Shown one piece after another: positions 1 to 10,300 of a stretch of DNA of 46,287 bases (its first letter is position 1; each line of letters begins with the position of its first letter). The DNA is taken from contig JAYMTF010000197.1 of assembly GCA_036897485.1 (NCBI GenBank), positions 1 to 46,287 on the forward strand, read 5' to 3'. The notes below the pieces were generated by a model that saw only the letters and a program-made list of their open reading frames with translations, had not been told where the DNA came from and made no database searches. The translations under genes and the position numbers were made by a program. This stretch comes from Pelargonium nanum. Taxonomy: Eukaryota; Streptophyta; Magnoliopsida; Geraniales; Geraniaceae.

Positions 1-664
1 AAATAAAGTTAGGTACCATTTTGAAACATTATGTATAGTTGAGGTACTAAAATGAAACATTCACCTTCCATATTTTACAGTCCCCATTTGTTTCAACTGA
101 AATGACATTTTTTCTTTTGTAGAAATTTTGAATACAATCTTCATCCTCTTAGGCCAAACCATCTTCGCACAAGTAATGACATATCAAGCATCAGCCCAAG
201 GACATTACTTTTAAACAAGAAATAACATTTGTCTTGGGTATAAAGATACTCGTTCCGTCTCAAAATGAGCGTTCTTACTTCTATTTTGAGAAAAATTAGA
301 GACAACAAGTTATTTAGCTAAAACACTCATTTTGTGACATAAATACAATCAATAATCCATCCACTTTATTTCAAATCCCTCTTTGAGACCTTCCCTTCCC
401 ATCCCACTCATCAGCCAAAACAAAACTCCAAAAGAAGAGAGGAACTTGCAAATTATTCATATGAAACAATGAGAGAGAGGAAAGTTCCTCCCAATACTAC
501 CTCCATCAGTAAATATAATGCATAGCTATACATGATCATAAACATAAAAATTAATAATAGTAATAATTATGCAGTAACATCAATCAACTAAAGGTAATAA
601 AGCTTAAAGATAATTTATATTATGTTCCAAACTAAAAAACTACACAAGTAATACTAATAGGTGT
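1..664. other. Intergenic 3' flank of kelch gene with MITE-like relic
   Basis: No coding region is supported here. Positions 249-345 contain a decayed inverted-repeat element: the left part reads CGTTCCGTCTCAAAATGAG and the right part CACTCATTTTGTGACA, like the ends of plant Stowaway/mariner-type MITEs. A related end (CTCTGTTCCAAAATGAGTC) lies at 43248-43266. The start (1-60) has a repeated phrase of the type 'aggtacyawwwtgaaacat', which suggests another old repeat. The rest is AT-rich and featureless. Confidence 0.45.
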
Positions 665-2131
665 TTAGCTACTGAAAATTCCATCCTTCAACAGAAATGA
701 GGATGTGCAGAGGGTGATGTCAGTATGGCTTTGGGTTCTGAATAAGGAGGAGGAAATGCAGCGTGCCCGGTAGTCATATTGATGATCCTCTTCTTCTCCT
801 TTCGAGTTCAAAATTCTTTCTATTCGAAACACATCAAAGCAATAACAAAAACTTAATTTGCCTTTTGGATGTTCACATCCAAAGTTAGCAAACAAGACCA
901 ATCCATCCTCAATGCGAGTGGCTTGAGTTCGCGAGTGATACCGCACGAATTTCCCCCACCTCTCATTCGTACTTATACCTGTCACAGGCCTAATCGAAAT
1001 CTTCACAATTTCAGATCTAGGATCGGATAATGCATCCAAATCATCGAAAGAGCAAACATAAAAATCCTCCTTTCTTATGTTATATGATCTTTTCAAAAAG
1101 TCTAGTAACAATTTAGAGGACTCGGTGAGTGCAAGCTGCGAAAATATAAGGCCCTCGCCGCGCAGCATTTCAAAGGAAGTGTCGGAACAAAAAGGAAGGA
1201 AATTTAACCTCACATTGCAAGGACTCAACGAGAGGAGGATTTTCTTCCATCCTCTTTGGGGTCGGGTGGTGTCAAAGGTGTAAACACCCCCGTATTCGAT
1301 TGATATGACCAAATTGGTGCCAACAACGGCGTGTCTCTCCACCCGGAAAGGATTACCCGGAAATACTATGTGAGATATTAGGTCGCCAAGAAAGACACGA
1401 GGACGATACTCTCTTATGCATCGACCAACGAAAGGAGGGTCGGGGAGTGCTGTCCACGAATTCGATTTAGGATCATAACACTCAAAATTAATGCCGGAGT
1501 AACCAATATGAGTAAAAGAATGGGGCATGACATAAATTTTACCGTTGATGGTGCAGGCTATGGGGAGTTGCTTCCCGGAGTTGAGCTGGGAGGACATCTT
1601 CACAATCGCAGGAGGAGAATTTGAAATGTCAGTATCTATGACATATACGTCTCTGGGAAGAGGGTCCTTATAATTATTACTAATATATCGACCTCCAATT
1701 AAGTAAATTTTGGAACCAAGAGCAGCCATGGCCATATCACTTGGGAGGCCGCCTTCGCGGCCAAATAATTCTAATCTCATATAAGGAGCAGGTAACAATG
1801 GCGGAAGCAATCGAGCATTTGAATTTAGGGCTTCCATCAATCGGAGATGGCGGTTGAATTTGAAGATAGCTCCGATCTTTCTCTTCTTAGTCTTGCTGCC
1901 GCTGTTGCATCTGCTGCTGGACGGAGACAAGGCCGGCGACGGTGTAGCCTCGGTGCGGCAGAGGTATTTGGGAGACGATGATGATTCGGGATCATAGAAT
2001 TGACGGTTGAGATCAAGCTTGAAGATTTTGTGGACAGGTGTACTTTCAGACGAGAAAAAGTGGAACAGGATTTTAGTTGTAACTTGCTCCTTCTTCTCCG
2101 CCAAATCAACTGCCATAGCCGAATTTGCCAT
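665..2131 (-). CDS. Kelch-repeat protein (single exon, 488 aa)
   Basis: The reading frame is intact and intronless. Residues about 132-175 (AMAALGSKIYLIGG followed by DVYVIDTD) form a clear kelch blade, with the GG pair after the hydrophobic strand and an aromatic residue on the next strand. Residues about 188-232 (ACTINGKIYVM, then FECYDPKSNSWTALPDPP) form a second blade. Further weak blades are likely, for example IEYGGVYTFD near 285. The N-terminal 110 residues are low in homology cues: a Ser-rich stretch at 50-75 and a basic patch KTKKRKIGAIFKF at about 80-92 that could be a nuclear signal. I see no F-box, although many plant kelch proteins have one. The start was chosen as the first ATG after a TATA-like run 55-70 nt upstream. 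Its partner and function are unknown. It could be a member of a lineage-expanded family of kelch/galactose-oxidase-like proteins. Confidence that it is a real gene is high; its exact role cannot be read from the sequence. Confidence 0.85.
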   Translation of the reverse strand: MANSAMAVDLAEKKEQVTTKILFHFFSSESTPVHKIFKLDLNRQFYDPESSSSPKYLCRTEATPSPALSPSSSRCNSGSKTKKRKIGAIFKFNRHLRLMEALNSNARLLPPLLPAPYMRLELFGREGGLPSDMAMAALGSKIYLIGGRYISNNYKDPLPRDVYVIDTDISNSPPAIVKMSSQLNSGKQLPIACTINGKIYVMPHSFTHIGYSGINFECYDPKSNSWTALPDPPFVGRCIREYRPRVFLGDLISHIVFPGNPFRVERHAVVGTNLVISIEYGGVYTFDTTRPQRGWKKILLSLSPCNVRLNFLPFCSDTSFEMLRGEGLIFSQLALTESSKLLLDFLKRSYNIRKEDFYVCSFDDLDALSDPRSEIVKISIRPVTGISTNERWGKFVRYHSRTQATRIEDGLVLFANFGCEHPKGKLSFCYCFDVFRIERILNSKGEEEDHQYDYRARCISSSLFRTQSHTDITLCTSSFLLKDGIFSS

Positions 2132-2184
2132 CTTCTTCGTCTGTTCCGGCGAATCGATGTTAGCGAATTTGGGAGATTGATTGT

Positions 2185-2200
2185 ATTATATATATAAATA
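2185..2200 (-). promoter_or_regulatory. Likely TATA box of the kelch gene
   Basis: On the minus strand the sequence reads TATTTATATATATAA, 54-69 nt upstream of the kelch ATG. The spacing is plausible for a short plant 5' leader. This is inferred from composition and position only. Confidence 0.5.
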
Positions 2201-3560
2201 ACCTGGACTGGAGGCGGTTGCTACTTCTAGGGCTTTATTTTATTAGTCGTATGTTATATTAATGGATCTCTAATACTCCTAAACGTCTTTTACTTGTACT
2301 AAAAGTATTTTCTAATTGTATATTCAATTGTATTTTCTAATTGTATATTCAATTGTATATACAATTTCTTAAAAAACGTAATAACCAGTACGTTCTTGAA
2401 GAAGGGCAACTCGTTGAATAAGCATCTTTTTTACATGTAAAAACTTTTCCAAGAAATTTGTCTTCAGATTCAAATTCAGATTTGAGTTCAGAGTCCCAGG
2501 ACGCACTAATCACAACCTTGTCAACCACTTTGTAGAACAAAATATTGACTTTATGTTCCAATGTTGGTGGCAGATTCTGGAGGTTCACAATAAACGTCAT
2601 ATACCGGCTCAACGGGAGAATTCCCACGTGCCTAGCGATAAAATATGAATCCTTTCTATATATATAAAAAAACACCATTTATTAGGGGTCAAAATCAACT
2701 ATACGTCAAGTGTTTTTGGAGGTATCTAAATTTACAAAAATTATGCACCGTTAAAAACTCTAACTTATCACCCTTAAATGATCATTCTAACCTTAAGAGC
2801 ATACTACTCATCACCTTCTCCAAACCTTACTTCCATCATCATCAACCCATCATCTCTCCAACCATCACTTCCATAATCACAGCACCAAATACAACAGGCA
2901 ACACCAATAATCAAACACTGGAACACAATGATTCAATCTATAAATGCAACTCTAAAACCAGTGACAACCTAGAGAAATCAATTTATGAACCAAAACTCAA
3001 ACTCGAAACCACTCACCTTTTGCTAGAGAAAATGGTGGTGAAACAAAAATGACAATTCATAGCACATAAAACATAATAAAGTCATAAGCAAACAAACATA
3101 TAATTAAGAGCATTGGAAAATATAGCAAAGTTTGCAACTTTTGCTGAATCAACAAAAACCAACCAGCGGGAGCAGACACAATCAAGATGAATAAAAAGGA
3201 CATTTTTCTAACAGATAAGGGAGAGAAAAAATAATAGTAGAATACTGACTTGGGGATGTAACTGAAGCCTGAACATATGATGAGACTAATTTCTTTGCAA
3301 CAGGAGCAGAAAATGCTAAAAGAGAACATTTTTTAAGGGTCATATGAGACTCACATGATCATTTATAGTATTTTATCGTTATATATAACGGTTTACAAAC
3401 GGACTAAAAAATAAACACAAGTACCTCCAAAAACACATTTCAAAACTTGGGTACATTAAGTGTTTTGAGATCAAAATATGGGCTCACAATTGTCATTACT
3501 CCAAAATTAAAACCATTAACAAAACATTAAAAAGTTGCATCAATTACTTACATGGGATCG
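2201..3560. repeat. Intergenic block with inverted-repeat element, no gene seen
   Basis: The 15-mer GTGTTTTTGGAGGTA at 2710-2724 recurs as its exact reverse complement at 3422-3436. AAATGATCAT/ATGATCATTT phrases also occur inside both arms. This suggests a decayed element of about 0.75 kb with imperfect terminal inverted repeats, possibly a MULE- or MITE-like relic. The open frames here, such as 2645-3052, show no family features and low-complexity composition, so they are not called as genes. Confidence 0.4.
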
Positions 3561-3574
3561 TCAAGTAAAAGTTT

Positions 3575-3790
3575 TTTCGGTATATACCATGAGGTTCCTG
3601 AGCGGACCCGCACATTCGCGGTTGGCACCTTTAAGCCGTTTTACCACTCCCGCACTAATCCCTATTCGAGGTTTGTTCACAATTAAAGTCTTCACCTCTT
3701 CCCATGGGTGTGTTGAGCGGGGATCGAACGCAAGCGCTCTTCCCACTCATGCAGTCTGTATTGCCAACTGCGCCACTACCCTTGGTACCG
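3575..3790 (-). mobile_element. tRNA-derived SINE
   Basis: Read on the minus strand, the element has an RNA polymerase III A-box (TGGCGCAGTTGG, plus positions 3764-3775). About 35 nt later comes a B-box (CGTTCGATCCCC, around 3718-3730). This is the order and spacing of a tRNA-related SINE head. The body runs leftwards to about 3575. The ends are unusual: the left flank (AGTTTTTTCGGTATATACC) and right flank (GGTACCGAAAAAGTT) are inverted copies of each other rather than a direct target duplication. It lies between the kelch gene and the coiled-coil gene promoter. Confidence 0.7.
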
Positions 3791-3939
3791 AAAAAGTTAA
3801 ATGTACAGAAGATAGTGACCATTTTGATCATTTTTGTAATATTCGAGGGGTTTAATTGACTCTAATAATTATGGAACTAAAAAAGGTAGTTGACCCAAAA
3901 TAAATTATGGAAAGAATTCGTGCTTCAGACTTGATAAAT

Positions 3940-4020
3940 AATAGCCCAACATGGAGTGGGCTTGGGCTAGATATATTTTATAATGGGCCTGGGCCCACAA
4001 CCCGGTTCTGCACAGCCCAC
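3940..4020 (+). promoter_or_regulatory. Cluster of TGGGCY (site II-type) motifs upstream of coiled-coil gene
   Basis: Several GGGCT/GGGCC words in both orientations are packed into about 80 bp (AGCCCAAC, GTGGGCTTGGGCT, TGGGCCTGGGCCCA, CAGCCCACG). They lie 370-450 bp before the ATG at 4389. In plants such TGGGCY (site II) clusters bind TCP factors and are typical of constitutively or proliferation-expressed genes. The motif density is seen directly; the regulatory role is inferred. Confidence 0.5.
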
Positions 4021-4388
4021 GCCACGTCACCAAAAATAGCCGGCGTCGCGTGATTCGTACGGCACTAGACTGAAAAATTGTCCGTTGAAGAGACAGTAGC
4101 GAAACCGAAGGCGAAGGAACCGAATTATAATGAAAAATTTAACCCGCTCTTTCTTCTTCACCATTTTCTCCAAAACCGTACAAAAATTTTCTCATCCATT
4201 TTCTCACCTGCCAAACACCACCGCAATGCAACAACCACCACCACAATCGTCGTCGTGTTAAGCAAGTACAGTGCATTTTCAATTCGCGCCATCGGAGATC
4301 AGAGATCGTCCGTACATCGGTAGAGATTAGGTTTTTGCGTCAATTCGATCCTCGCGAGCGGAAGGAGAGAGAGAGATAGAGGAGAGCT

Positions 4389-7300
4389 ATGTCGTGGCTA
4401 AGATCAGCGGTGAACAATGCGATGAACAATAGTCCTGAAGCTGGGGGAAAATCGAAGTTCTCTCGCACCGTTCGCCAAGTCGCGAACACCGTCGCCAAAC
4501 AGGCTGGATTGGGCGTCTCCGGCGAACGCTCTGTATGTATTTGTAGTTTCGCTCTCTCGCTCTCTCTGAATTCCCCAATTTTGATCGTCTTTGTTCATGT
4601 TTTTGTTTTTGTGAATGTGTTGGCATGGATTGATTTTGTGCAGCAACAGCAGCAGCACCAACAGGCGGGGAGGTATTTGAAAAGTTTTAGGCACACTGTG
4701 AAGGGATTGGATGAACTTTCTGTTTCATGTAGAGGAAATGAGAGAGTTTTCTTATTAAGAAGGTGGTTGGTTGGGCTTAAAGAGGTTGAGAGGGTGACCA
4801 AAGGTGCTTCTGAAGATAGTGAGAATTATAATCTTGATTATATTAATACTAATATCAACTTTGATGATGACAACCACAATTCTGATGAGGAACTTTTGTT
4901 TGATGAGCCCATTGATCCTCCTAGAAAACCAGTTTTGGTAACTTTACTAAACTCCTTCCACTTGCCTATTACCATTGCATTGCTGAAACTGCTAATTTTA
5001 TATGAATGTTTCCTTTAGGATATTGCATCTTTCGATGGGTTATGGCCATGTATGGTTGTTACATTCCGAATGCATTGCTTTTCCTGCTTCTATTTCGGTT
5101 GCTTATCGAGCTCTTGAATTTGTAATGATTGACAGGTTTATTATTATGACGCTGATATGGGGGGTGAACCAATGACTTTCCGTGATGTCTTTCTTAGTAG
5201 CAAAGCTCTTGAAGGCCTCATCTCGTCTATGGTAAGTTCCTTTACAGGAAGCTTTGGGTTTTTCATTTTAATATGGTAAATATTTCTATAGTTTATCCTA
5301 GTATTAAAATGCTCTCTTTCAATGGGGCATTGATCAATTGGTAGATTACAACTAATAAGATAATATCAAACATCTTATATCTTTTCTAGGACTTCTGTTT
5401 TCCATAGGTGAAATTTGCATAGAACAATATATGTTCTAGAAGTATCACCTAGATAAAGGGCTCGCTGTGAAACTGTTGTTACTTACTAGCTGGATTCTCA
5501 TTTCTGTCATTGCAGCATCCACGTCATGCATATACCTTTTTTCATATATTTAAACAACTTAGTTATGTGCTTCATGTAATGAAAACTTACCTTTGTAATG
5601 AATTGAGTTAAAACGTGTTTGGTATATCATGCCATATCAAGCTGATTTCTATTCCCTGAATCCTGATACAACAAGTAACAAACGGGAAATTAAAACTAGA
5701 TCGAAAGACTTGTCTAAAATCTATAGTGTATATGCATGCATACTACACTTATCTTTTCCTCCTCGAACCTATAGGAAGTCCTTGCATTTGAAATATGAAA
5801 TACTAAACCAGGCCTTGTATTTGCTGATCCATGGAGTTTAACCGCAGGTTAACTCTTTTCTATGACTCAGATTCTTGATGCACCAAATGAGGAAGAGCTT
5901 TCGATTCTTTCGGAGATATTTCGGTGACTTGTCCTTTCCCTCATTTAGATTTCTTTATATGCTTGATTACACAGCCTGTGGCTTTTCTTTGAAATTTCAA
6001 AATATGCTTTAGAACCAGTTACTATGGCTTTTCTTTGAAATTTCAAAATATGCTTTAGTTCAAAATAAATATCTATTATGGTCTTTATGCTTTCTTCATA
6101 GTATTTTGATTTCCATACAAATTTCTTTTTGGTTTGGTTATATACAGGCTCTGTCTTAACGGAGGAAAGGAAACACATCGTTTATTGTTGTGCAAAATTC
6201 AAGACTTGGCAAAAGCTTTCTCTAGCTACCAAGATGAAGTATTGGTAAGAAATTATGTATGCATGACTTCCGCACATAGGTGCATGGGATTAATGTTAGG
6301 TTTGTATGCCTCTAATCATACAAATTATAACTTAGAACCTATCTCTGGAGGAGCATCCGACAATCCTTATGATTTATGACATGTTCATTGGTAGAAAAAT
6401 GGGTTGACACCTTATGTGTATCAAGTTGGTAATTTCAAATTGGTCACATTATCGGCCATTGCTTACATCGTTGCCTTCATAAATGTACAATCTGTAGCAT
6501 GCCACAGTGTGATGCAAGTTTGTGATCTAATCTTAGATAGTTGATAACATAAAAAGTGTGAACGTGATTTATTCTAAAATGTTGCTATGAAAGATGACAC
6601 TCTACTTTATTGAACATTTGCTACCTCTCCCTCTCTCTCTCTCCAGATTAAACGGGAAGAAATACTCCAATATGCTCAAAGTGCAATTGCAGGGCTGAAA
6701 ATAAATGCTGATATCGAAAGGTGGTGCACCAACCCTTGCTTTACTAATGCATGCCTGGACTTCAAAAGAAGTCGAAACTTTACTTTTTCTTTATGCAATA
6801 GAGGACTTTATTTATTAAGTTAACTGTTGCTTGGCTTGGCCCTTCTAGAATCAGCAATATGCAGTTATTTGTTTTAGCAGAAGTACTGTGTGCATGTGTG
6901 TTTAGGGGTTGCCGTTTTTCTTTGCATGCTTCTAACTTTACTGATGCCACCACATAAAGCATTGGTTTTTTTTAGCAGTCATGGCTTCTTTTTGCTATTT
7001 ATTAATAAAGTTCTTTCTAGCCATTTCAAAACCGAGTTTGCATGTTTTGGATACTATTTCATTGAAGGTTTCACTTTATCATGGCTATACTAGATGCAAA
7101 CATTTTAAGAAATGGTTGAACCTGAACCTAGATTGTTACTCCTGCAATACTCAGAAAAACAAGATATTAGTTGAACCTTGTAGATACATGTACTTTTGTT
7201 TTGGACAGATTGGAATTTCTTCTCCCATCAGGATATGATATATATTTTTTATTCTTATGCCACCATAACATGTTTATATACTAATTATTCCCAAAATCAT

Positions 7301-10300
7301 GCTAGACGTAAAGTATGTAGTTCATCTAAAATATGAAGTGTGTTCGAGTCTAATTTATGGCAACTTCTTTTTTGATATGTTCCCTGCTATCAGGATAGAT
7401 TCAGAAGCCAGCAGTTTGAAAGAAGCACTTGATAATATGAAGACTTCTGAGCTTCCTTCTAATGAGACTCCTGCAAAATCATTTGATGGAACTACCATTT
7501 CAGAAATAGAGGTGAGCTAAATTGCATTCCCAATGTTAAGTTCATATCCACATACAAATGTTTAAGGCACACAATGTAAATCTTGTCATGTCATTAGCTT
7601 TTCTTTAAACGTTGCTAAATTCTGTAGTCACCTTTCGGTTAAGAACCATGACAACTATTGTTTCCAATTTTATCTTCTTTTTTTTCCTTCTTTTCTGCAA
7701 TCTATACGAAATTATTTATATTTCGCAATTCTCCCCAATCCTCTAATTCAAGGGCCTCTTGTACATTTAGGCTTATTCTGACTTGAGCTGAAGGTTGTCT
7801 GTGTATGGCAAGTGGTGCATGTATTATAGCTCAAGCAATTAACTTTTTGTGAAAAAATTTCCAATGGATCGGGCAGCAGGGTAAATAGTCAATAATATAT
7901 ACACTTCCATTAAACCACTTTTTGGACAAAAGAAGTCATTTCACCTCAAAAGAAAAAACTTTCCAAAGACAAGCAAATGCTGGAAAATAAGTATTTTTCT
8001 TGGAAAACATTTCTTGGTGGAAACTCCTCAAAACTGATAAGCTTTAAATCCATTGCTGTCATATCATTACACTTCTTTATATGCCTGTTACATTACTTTA
8101 AACTTTAATACTGAAATGTGTCAAGAAACTCTTGAATTTCTTCATGAGAGGAGGCGTGAATCTGATATTATGTGTAACTCTGTGAAGTACTGAAACTTAG
8201 TGTATCTACAGGCTCTAAAAGAAGCACGTATGCAAATTCGACTATTATCTGAGTTGAAGGATCTGTTACTAAAGAAGAAATCTTTAAGCAACGGGGATTC
8301 TCCGCAACTTCATGCTGAGAAGGTTTAATCTCCTTTTGATATCACTTAATTTTATATTGTCTTTTTTGTTTTCTTTCCCTCCTTTGGCAAACCAACTATA
8401 TACTTTTTTTGTTTGGTTATATGAGTTAGTTATGTGGCTGCATTTTCTTGAAAGCCTACCATTTGTTATAGCTTATTTCCCTTTTTGTTAAGGAAGGCAG
8501 AATCATCTTGTTTTATCATTATGATACTGGATCAGGTGAAAAAGTTCTCACCAAACCAGGTTCTCAAAAACTGGGAACGGTCCCAAATAAGCTTATGATA
8601 TCTTACCTTTTCTTTATAAAACAAGGTTATTATTACTAACTCCTGATGTGGCACTCTCTATACAGTGATCACAACCTAAGCTTTAGCCGTGCTGTGATTT
8701 CAGGCCCAAACCCTGTTAGGGAAGACAGTCCTCTTTGATTATTGCACAGACAAAAGAGACCAGTACACAATAGTTTGTTTATCGCACAGACGAAAGAGAC
8801 TAGCATACAATAGGTGTTTTGGTTGTTGCTTTGACATCCAACTGGCACCTGTGTTGATACAAACTTACAGTATCAGCATTCTTACTACACTGCTACTTAA
8901 TCAGGCTGAAATAAAGCTTCTCTTTTTTCCTATATTATGTCAAAGAGTGAAAGACAATAAAAAGACAAAAATAGAACAGTAATCACCTCCTCACATTTCC
9001 TTAAGCTGTAAAAGTAAAATATTATCTATAGTTTTTCATGCCAACCTACTCTATCTCCGAAGCATGAAATGCTACCTTGAAGGGAGCACCTCTTTCTATG
9101 GAGATTTAAATATGTCAATCAGTACCCTGAAAGCTGTTTTAGACTCGTGACAAATGTGGATCTTATATTTAAAACTGATAATTTGTGAAAATATTATGTG
9201 GTTTTCTCATGGTTTTTCTTAGTCTCTATGTTGCTAATCATTAACCATTTATGCTACAGGTGGATAAATTGAAAATTTTATCAGAATCTCTAGTGAACTC
9301 AACATCAAAAGCTCAAACACGCATTTCAGACCACAGGTGCCGGATAGCTTCTCAGAATCTATTTCTTGTATGTTTGTGTTTGTTCATCTATTTATGCCAT
9401 ACTGATTCCACATGAGTTCCTTGGATTTGGTATAGGAATATGCAATCATACATGTGGCAGTTTTTCATTTTATATTGCTCCTTTTTCTTCCTTCTTGACT
9501 GTTCTACTTTTCTTATTCTGAGGGCACTTTGATCCAATTTTGCTATTCAATGTGCACCTATATTTTTCTTATCACTAACACATAACATGTCTAAAATATA
9601 ATAGTGTATGAGGTAGAATTTCCAACTTATCCTATTTTAGTCTAAACTATATTAGTTTGTATGGTGTACATCAGTACATCTTGCTGCAGTTCAATTGCTC
9701 TTTAATTCTAAACTATCTTCAAACTCTTCTCAAATTTATTTGGGTGAAAACTAAAAGGATAATAAATGCACACCATATTCAAATGCCATGGCTTGTGATT
9801 CATACTTCATGTCGTCTAAACCTCCTTTTAAGGTCTTCCCTCCCAGAAAATACTGAGTACTCACTGCCTTTGTTGGAAGATTCCTGTTAAATAACCTTGG
9901 AGTTTACCTTGTGATATTTACATCGAGTAAGTGAGCTTTGTTATTGTTGTTGCTCCCCGGATATTTTTACCCCTGTTTATAGTCTCTTTCATGGTGCTTA
10001 GTCACGTTCTGGAAAATATGGTTCCAATTTTCATCCTGATCCTTTGTTCTCATCAACACCACCATCATTGATGACATGATTGATACCATTGGCATCATCT
10101 TTATGAGAGAAAAATTCTGAAAATAAACTGTATTGATTTGGATTATCAATTGCATTAATATCCATGATCTCCTTAATTGTAATCTCTTTAGTCATTAACT
10201 TTCATTGTTAGCTATTGTTGTAAAATTATCAAGCATATAATTATGCTCTTCTATGTACCAATATTATATTTTCTCTTATATTAATTTCAAGACAGGATCA

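Noticed and set aside
1077-1283. Plus-strand frame inside the kelch gene
   Set aside because: It overlaps the kelch coding sequence antisense and shows no features of its own.
2645-3052. 135-codon open frame on the plus strand
   Set aside because: Composition is low-complexity (Asn/Thr/Ser/Ile-rich), it starts in an inverted-repeat element and has no family features or neighbouring exons.
3700-3790. Functional tRNA gene suggested by A- and B-box sequences
   Set aside because: No tRNA cloverleaf with acceptor pairing can be drawn, and the transcribed unit would continue into a SINE-like body.
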